This document shows, one piece after another, positions 50,501 through 56,500 of a DNA stretch of 64,000 nucleotides; positions within the stretch are counted from its first letter, which is position 1; the number at the start of each line of letters is the position of its first letter. Made by a program: the position numbers and the translations under genes. The DNA comes from Sabellastarte sp. h YS-2021 (taxonomy: Eukaryota; Annelida; Polychaeta; Sabellida; Sabellidae), in NCBI GenBank assembly GCA_964017235.1, contig OZ024932.1:80355451-80419450 (forward strand), in the 5' to 3' direction. Below the pieces are notes generated by a model that was not told the origin of the DNA, did not search any database, and saw nothing but the letters and a program-made list of their open reading frames with translations.

Positions 50501-53500
50501 CCAGTATTTGAATTAGGAAGTAGAATTGTACATTTAGTCAGCATCCATTCTGGAGCTGTGCAATCCTTATATTTTAATCAATGATTTATTCATCTGTCAG
50601 ACCCCCTGGCAGTGGGACCATCTTGTGCAGCAGTTATGTGTATGTGTATGCATCCTTGATTTAACATCTGTTGGATTTTGTGCTTTGAATTTATAAAATG
50701 ATTTGTACACATTTCTTCTGTTCCTTGAATCTAAAAGTTTATATATTAACTTATCCATCAATTCTTGAAGAGTCATTGGATACAGTGATATTGAACCTCT
50801 TTTCAGAAACTGTCTGACCTGCATTGCTGGCACGGTTGGTTAACATGTGCTTGGTTGAGTGTCATTTTGTATATCTTTGATATGTTTTGTACCTCCAGTA
50901 TCCCTGTTATAGCAGTTACTGGTCATATATTACTTTATACCTGTATGCTTCATTAAGCGTCCCTTGTTTGTGTATGGGAGAGCTTCAGGCTCCGGCGGCT
51001 CCGCCGGCTCCGGCGGCTCCGCCGGCTCCGCATTTTGTTTTCCTTATAACTCTGTAACAGTTAGGCGGATTCTTTTCAAATTTGGCAGGTTTTGGCAGTA
51101 GCCTTGGGGAATATTTTTGAATATGCTGCAGTGACATTTCAACCAATCAGAGAGGTCACATGACCAAAAATGTCTTTTTTCGATGGGGAAGCTTGTCCGG
51201 ATGATAACTTGAAAGCAATTTTATCAATTCACCTGAAACTTGGCAAATACATTCATTCTATTAAAATCTGGAAATCATTAGATTTTGGCATTGATTGGTC
51301 AAGAAATGGCCGAGTAATTAATGATTAATTAATCATTACGAATTTTCCAAATAAGGAAAACACAAAAATGCTTATATCTCGAAAACCGTGCTAGATAGAG
51401 CGATTTCGACGAAATTTTTGACCCTCAGGGTATCTCTGCGGAGTGGTTTTCCCAATTTTCAAAAAATTTTTGTCTCGTCCAAAATGGCGGCCATTTTGAA
51501 TTTTCGAAATTTTCGCAAAAATTGCAAAACACAAAAATGCTTATATCTCAAAAACCGTGCTAGATAGAGCAATTTCGACAAAATTTTTGACCCGCAAGGT
51601 ATCTCTGCGCAGTACTTTTCCCAATTTTCAAAAAAATTTTGTCTCGCCAAAAATGGCGGCCATTTTGAATTTTCGAAATTGTCGTAAAAATTGCAAAACA
51701 CAAAAATGCTTATATCTCGAAAACCGTGCTAGATAGAGCGATTTCGACGAAATTTTTGACCCACAGGGTATCTCTGCGGAGTAGTTTTCCCAATTTTCAA
51801 AAAATTTTTGTCTCGTCCAAAATGGCGGCCATTTTGAATTTTCGAAATTTTCGCAAAAATTGCAAAACACAAAAATGCTTATATCTCAAAAACTGTGCTA
51901 GATAGAGCAATTTCGACAAAATTTTTGACCCGCAGGGTATCTCTGCGGAGTACTTTTCCCAATTTTCAAAAAATTTTTGTCTCGCCAAAAATGGCGGCCA
52001 TTTTGAATTTTCGAAATTTTCGTAAAAATTGCAAAACACAAAAATGCTTATATCTCAAAAACCGTGCTAGATAGAGCGATTTCGACGAAATTTTTGATCC
52101 ACAGGGTATCTCTGCAGAGTAGTTATCCCAATTTTGAAAAAATTTTTGTCTCGCCAAAAATGGCGGCCATTTTGAATTTTCGAATTTTTCGCAAAAATTG
52201 CAAAACATAAAAATGCTTATATCTCGAAAACCCTGCAAGATAGAGCGATTTCGACAAAATTTTTGATCCACAGGGTATATCTGCAGAGTAGCCATGCCAA
52301 TTTTCAAAAAAATTTTCTCTTGCCAAAAATGGCGGCCATTTTACTCACCTACTCAAAATGAGTAAATGCGAATTATCTCTTAAAAGTATTGCAGATAGCC
52401 AATTTTTCTCAAATAACTCATTCACCTACTTTTGGAAGAGCTTTCACATGGTGAAGTTTCACACCCATAGCTAATTACTCACCTACTCAAAATGAGTAAA
52501 TGCGAATTATCTCTAAAAGTATTGCAGATAGCCAATTTTTCTCAAATAACTCATTCACCTACTTTTGGGAGAGCTTTCACATGGTGAAGTTTCAGACCCA
52601 TAGCTAATTATTTACCTACTCAAAATGAGTAAATGCTAATTATCTGTAAAAGTATTGCGGATACCCAATTTTTATCAAATAACTCATTCATCTACTTGTG
52701 GGAGAGCTTTCACATGGTGAAGTTTCAGACCCATAGCTAATTACTCACCTACTCAAAATGAGTAAATGCGAATTATCTCTAAAAGTATTGCAGATAGCCA
52801 ATTTTTCTCAAATAAATCATTCACCTACTTTTGGGAGAGCTTTCACTTGGTGAAGTTTCAGACCCATAGCTAATTACTCACCTACTCAAAATGAGTAAAT
52901 GCGAATTATCTCTAAAAGTATTGCAGACAGCCAATTTTTCTCAAATAACTCATTCACCTACTTTTGGGAGAGCTTTCACTTGGTGAAGTTTCAGACCCAT
53001 AGCTAATTACTCACCTACTCAAAATGAGTAAATGCGAATTATCTCTAAAAGTATTGCAGATAGCCAATTTTTGTCAAATTAATCATTCGCCTACTTTTGG
53101 GAGAGCTTTCACTTGGTGAAGTTTCAGACCCATAGCTAATTACTCACCTACTCAAAATGAGTAAATGCGAATTATCTCTAAAAGTATTGCAGATAGCCAA
53201 TTTTTCTCAAATAACTCATTCACCTACTTTTGGGAGAGCTTTCACTTGAAGTTTCAGACCCATAGCTAATTACTCACCTACTCAAAATGAGTAAATGCGA
53301 ATTATCTCTAAAAGTATTGCAGATAGCCAATTTTTCTCAAATAACTCATTCACCTACTTTTGGGAGAGCTTTCACTCTGTGAAGTTTCAGACCCATAGCT
53401 AATTACTCACCTACTCAAAATGAGTAAATGCGAATTATCTCTAAAAGTATTGCAGATAGCCAATTTTTCTCAAATAAATCATTCACCTACTTTTGGGAGA

Positions 53501-56500
53501 GCTTTCACTTGGTGAAGTTTCAGACCCATAGCTAATTACTCACCTACTCAAAATGAGTAAATGCGAATTATCTCTAAAAGTATTGCAGACAGCCAATTTT
53601 TCTCAAATAACTCATTCACCTACTTTTGGGAGAGCTTTCACTTGGTGAAGTTTCAGACCCATAGCTAATTACTCACCTACTCAAAATGAGTAAATGCGAA
53701 TTATCTCTAAAAGTATTGCAGATAGCCAATTTTTGTCAAATTAATCATTCGCCTACTTTTGGGAGAGCTTTCACTTGGTGAAGTTTCAGACCCATAGCTA
53801 ATTACTCACCTACTCAAAATGAGTAAATGCGAATTATCTCTAAAAGTATTGCAGATAGCCAATTTTTCTCAAATAACTCATTCACCTACTTTTGGGAGAG
53901 CTTTCACTCTGTGAAGTTTCAGACCCATAGCTAATTACTCACCTACTCAAAATGAGTAAATGCGAATTATCTCTAAAAGTATTGCAGATAGCCAATTTTT
54001 CTCAAATAACTCATTCACCTACTTTTGGCAGAGCTTCACTTGGTGAAGTTTCAGACCCATACTAATTACTCACCTACTGAAAATGAGTAAATGTGAATTA
54101 TCTCTAAAAGTATTGCAGATAGCCAATTTTTCTCAAATAACTCATTCACCTACTTTTGGGAGAGCTCTCACTTGGTGAAGTTTCAGACCCATAGCTAATT
54201 ACTCACCTACTCAAAATGAGTAAATGCGAATTATCTCTAAAAATATTGCGGATAGCCAATTTTTCTCAAATAACTCATTCACCTACTTTTGGGAGAGCTT
54301 TCACTCTGTGAAGTTTCAGACCCATAGCTAATTACTCACCTACTCAAAATGAGTAAATGCGAATTATCTCTAAAAGTATTGTAGATAGCCAATTTTTCTC
54401 AAATTAATCATTCACCTACTTTTGGGAGAGCTTTCACTTGGTGAAGTTTCAGACCCATAGCTAATTACTCACCTACTCAAAATGAGTAAATGCGAATTAT
54501 CTCTAAAAGTATTGCAGATAGCCAATTTTTCTCAAATAACTCATTCACCTACTTTTGGGAGAGCTTTCACTTGGTGAAGTTTCAGACCCATAGCTAATTA
54601 CTCACCTACTCAAAATGAGTAAATGCGAATTATCTCTAAAAGTATTGCAGATAGCCAATTTTTCTCAAATAACTCATTCACCTACTTTTGGGAGAGCTTT
54701 CACTTGAAGTTTCAGACCCATAGCTAATTACTCACCTACTCAAAATGAGTAAATGCGAATTATCTCTAAAAGTATTGCAGATAGCCAATTTTTCTCAAAT
54801 AACTCATTCACCTACTTTACGGAGAGCTTTCACTCTGTGAAGTTTCAGACCCATAGCTAATTACTCACCTACTCAAAATGAGTAAATGCGAATTATCTCT
54901 AAAAGTATTGTAGATAGCCAATTTTTCTCAAATTAATCATTCACCTACTTTTGGGAGAGCTTTCACTTGGTGAAGTTTCAGACCCATAGCTAATTACTCA
55001 CCTACTCAAAATGAGTAAATGCGAATTATCTCTAAAAGTATTGCAGATAGCCAATTTTTCTCAAATAACTCATTCACCTACTTTTGGGAGAGCTTTCACT
55101 TGGTGAAGTTTCACACCCATAGCTAATTACTCACCTACTCAAAATGAGTAAATGCGAATTATCTCTAAAAGTATTGCAGATAGCCAATTTTTCTCAAATA
55201 ACTCATTCACCTACTTTTGGGAGAGCTTTCACTCTGTGAAGTTTCAGACCCATAGCTAATTACTCACCTACTCAAAATGAGTAAATGCGAATTATCTCTA
55301 AAAGTATTGCAGATAGCCAATTTTTCTCAAATAACTCATTCACCTACTTTTGGGAGAGCTTTCACTCTGTGAAGTTTTAAACCCATAGCTATTTATTCAC
55401 CTACTCAAAATGAGTAAATGCTAATTATCTGTAAAAGTATTGCGGATACCCAATTTTTATCAAATACTCATTCATCTACTTGTGGGAGAGCTTTCACATG
55501 GTGAAGTTTCAGACCCATAGCTAATTACTCACCTACTCAAAATGAGTAAATGCGAATTATCTCTAAAAGTATTGCGGATAGCCAATTTTTCTCAAATAAC
55601 TCATTCACCTACTTTTGGGAGAGCTTTCACTTGGTGAAGTTTCAGACCCATAGATAATTATTCACCTACTCAAAATGAGTAAATGTGAATTATCTCTTAA
55701 TAGTATTGCAGATAGCCAATTTTTCTCAAATAACTCATTCACCTACTTTTGGAAGAGCTTTCACACACGAAAATGAAACATTGTGAATATCTCGGAAAAG
55801 CTATTTCTTCTGCTTTAATGCTCGGCGGGAGATACACACCGCGGCAGTGGTCTTGACAAAAATTTTTGTCTCCCCAAAAATGGTGGCCATTTTGAATTTT
55901 CAAAGTTTTTGCAAAACACAAAAATGCTTATATCTCGAAAACCGTGCTATATGGAGCGAAATCAACAAAATTTTGGACCTGCTGGGTATCTCTGCAGAGT
56001 AGCCATGCCAATTTTCAAAATATTTTTGTCTCACCAAATATAGCGGACATTTTTAATTTTTTTATTTTTTGCAAAACACAAAAATGCTTATATCTTGAAA
56101 ACCGTGCCAGATAGAGCAGACTGCGCTGACTTTGGTTGCCACAACAGTATAAGGCTAGAAACGAAGCATTTTCTTAATACTTTAGCGCTCACCTTTATAG
56201 CCTTTTCGGGACGCTTTGTTTTTGCTATGCAAAAACATTATCTTTTTTTTTTGCGAGCGATCCTCTAGTTCTTTTTGTTATTTGAATTCTTTCAACTGGT
56301 TTTAGGAGTTATTGGATCCCCAGCGCTGGGAGCTGTTGGTACAACAGTTTAGACAGGAGAACTTCAAGTTGTACCAGCTCACACACCACTCTGTGTTCAC
56401 AGTGGCCCTACAGGCCGGTCTCTCTGCCCTCAAAACCCCGTGAGTTTTGTGATCAAGTAGATTATTCAGTAAAACCAACATCATGCAAAAATGCTAGGAC

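Noticed and set aside
51459..52326. Series of overlapping 67-113-codon frames with [16 protein letters not shown] repeats
   Set aside because: The frames are spaced exactly one 169-bp unit apart and read the repeat; not a repeat-containing protein.
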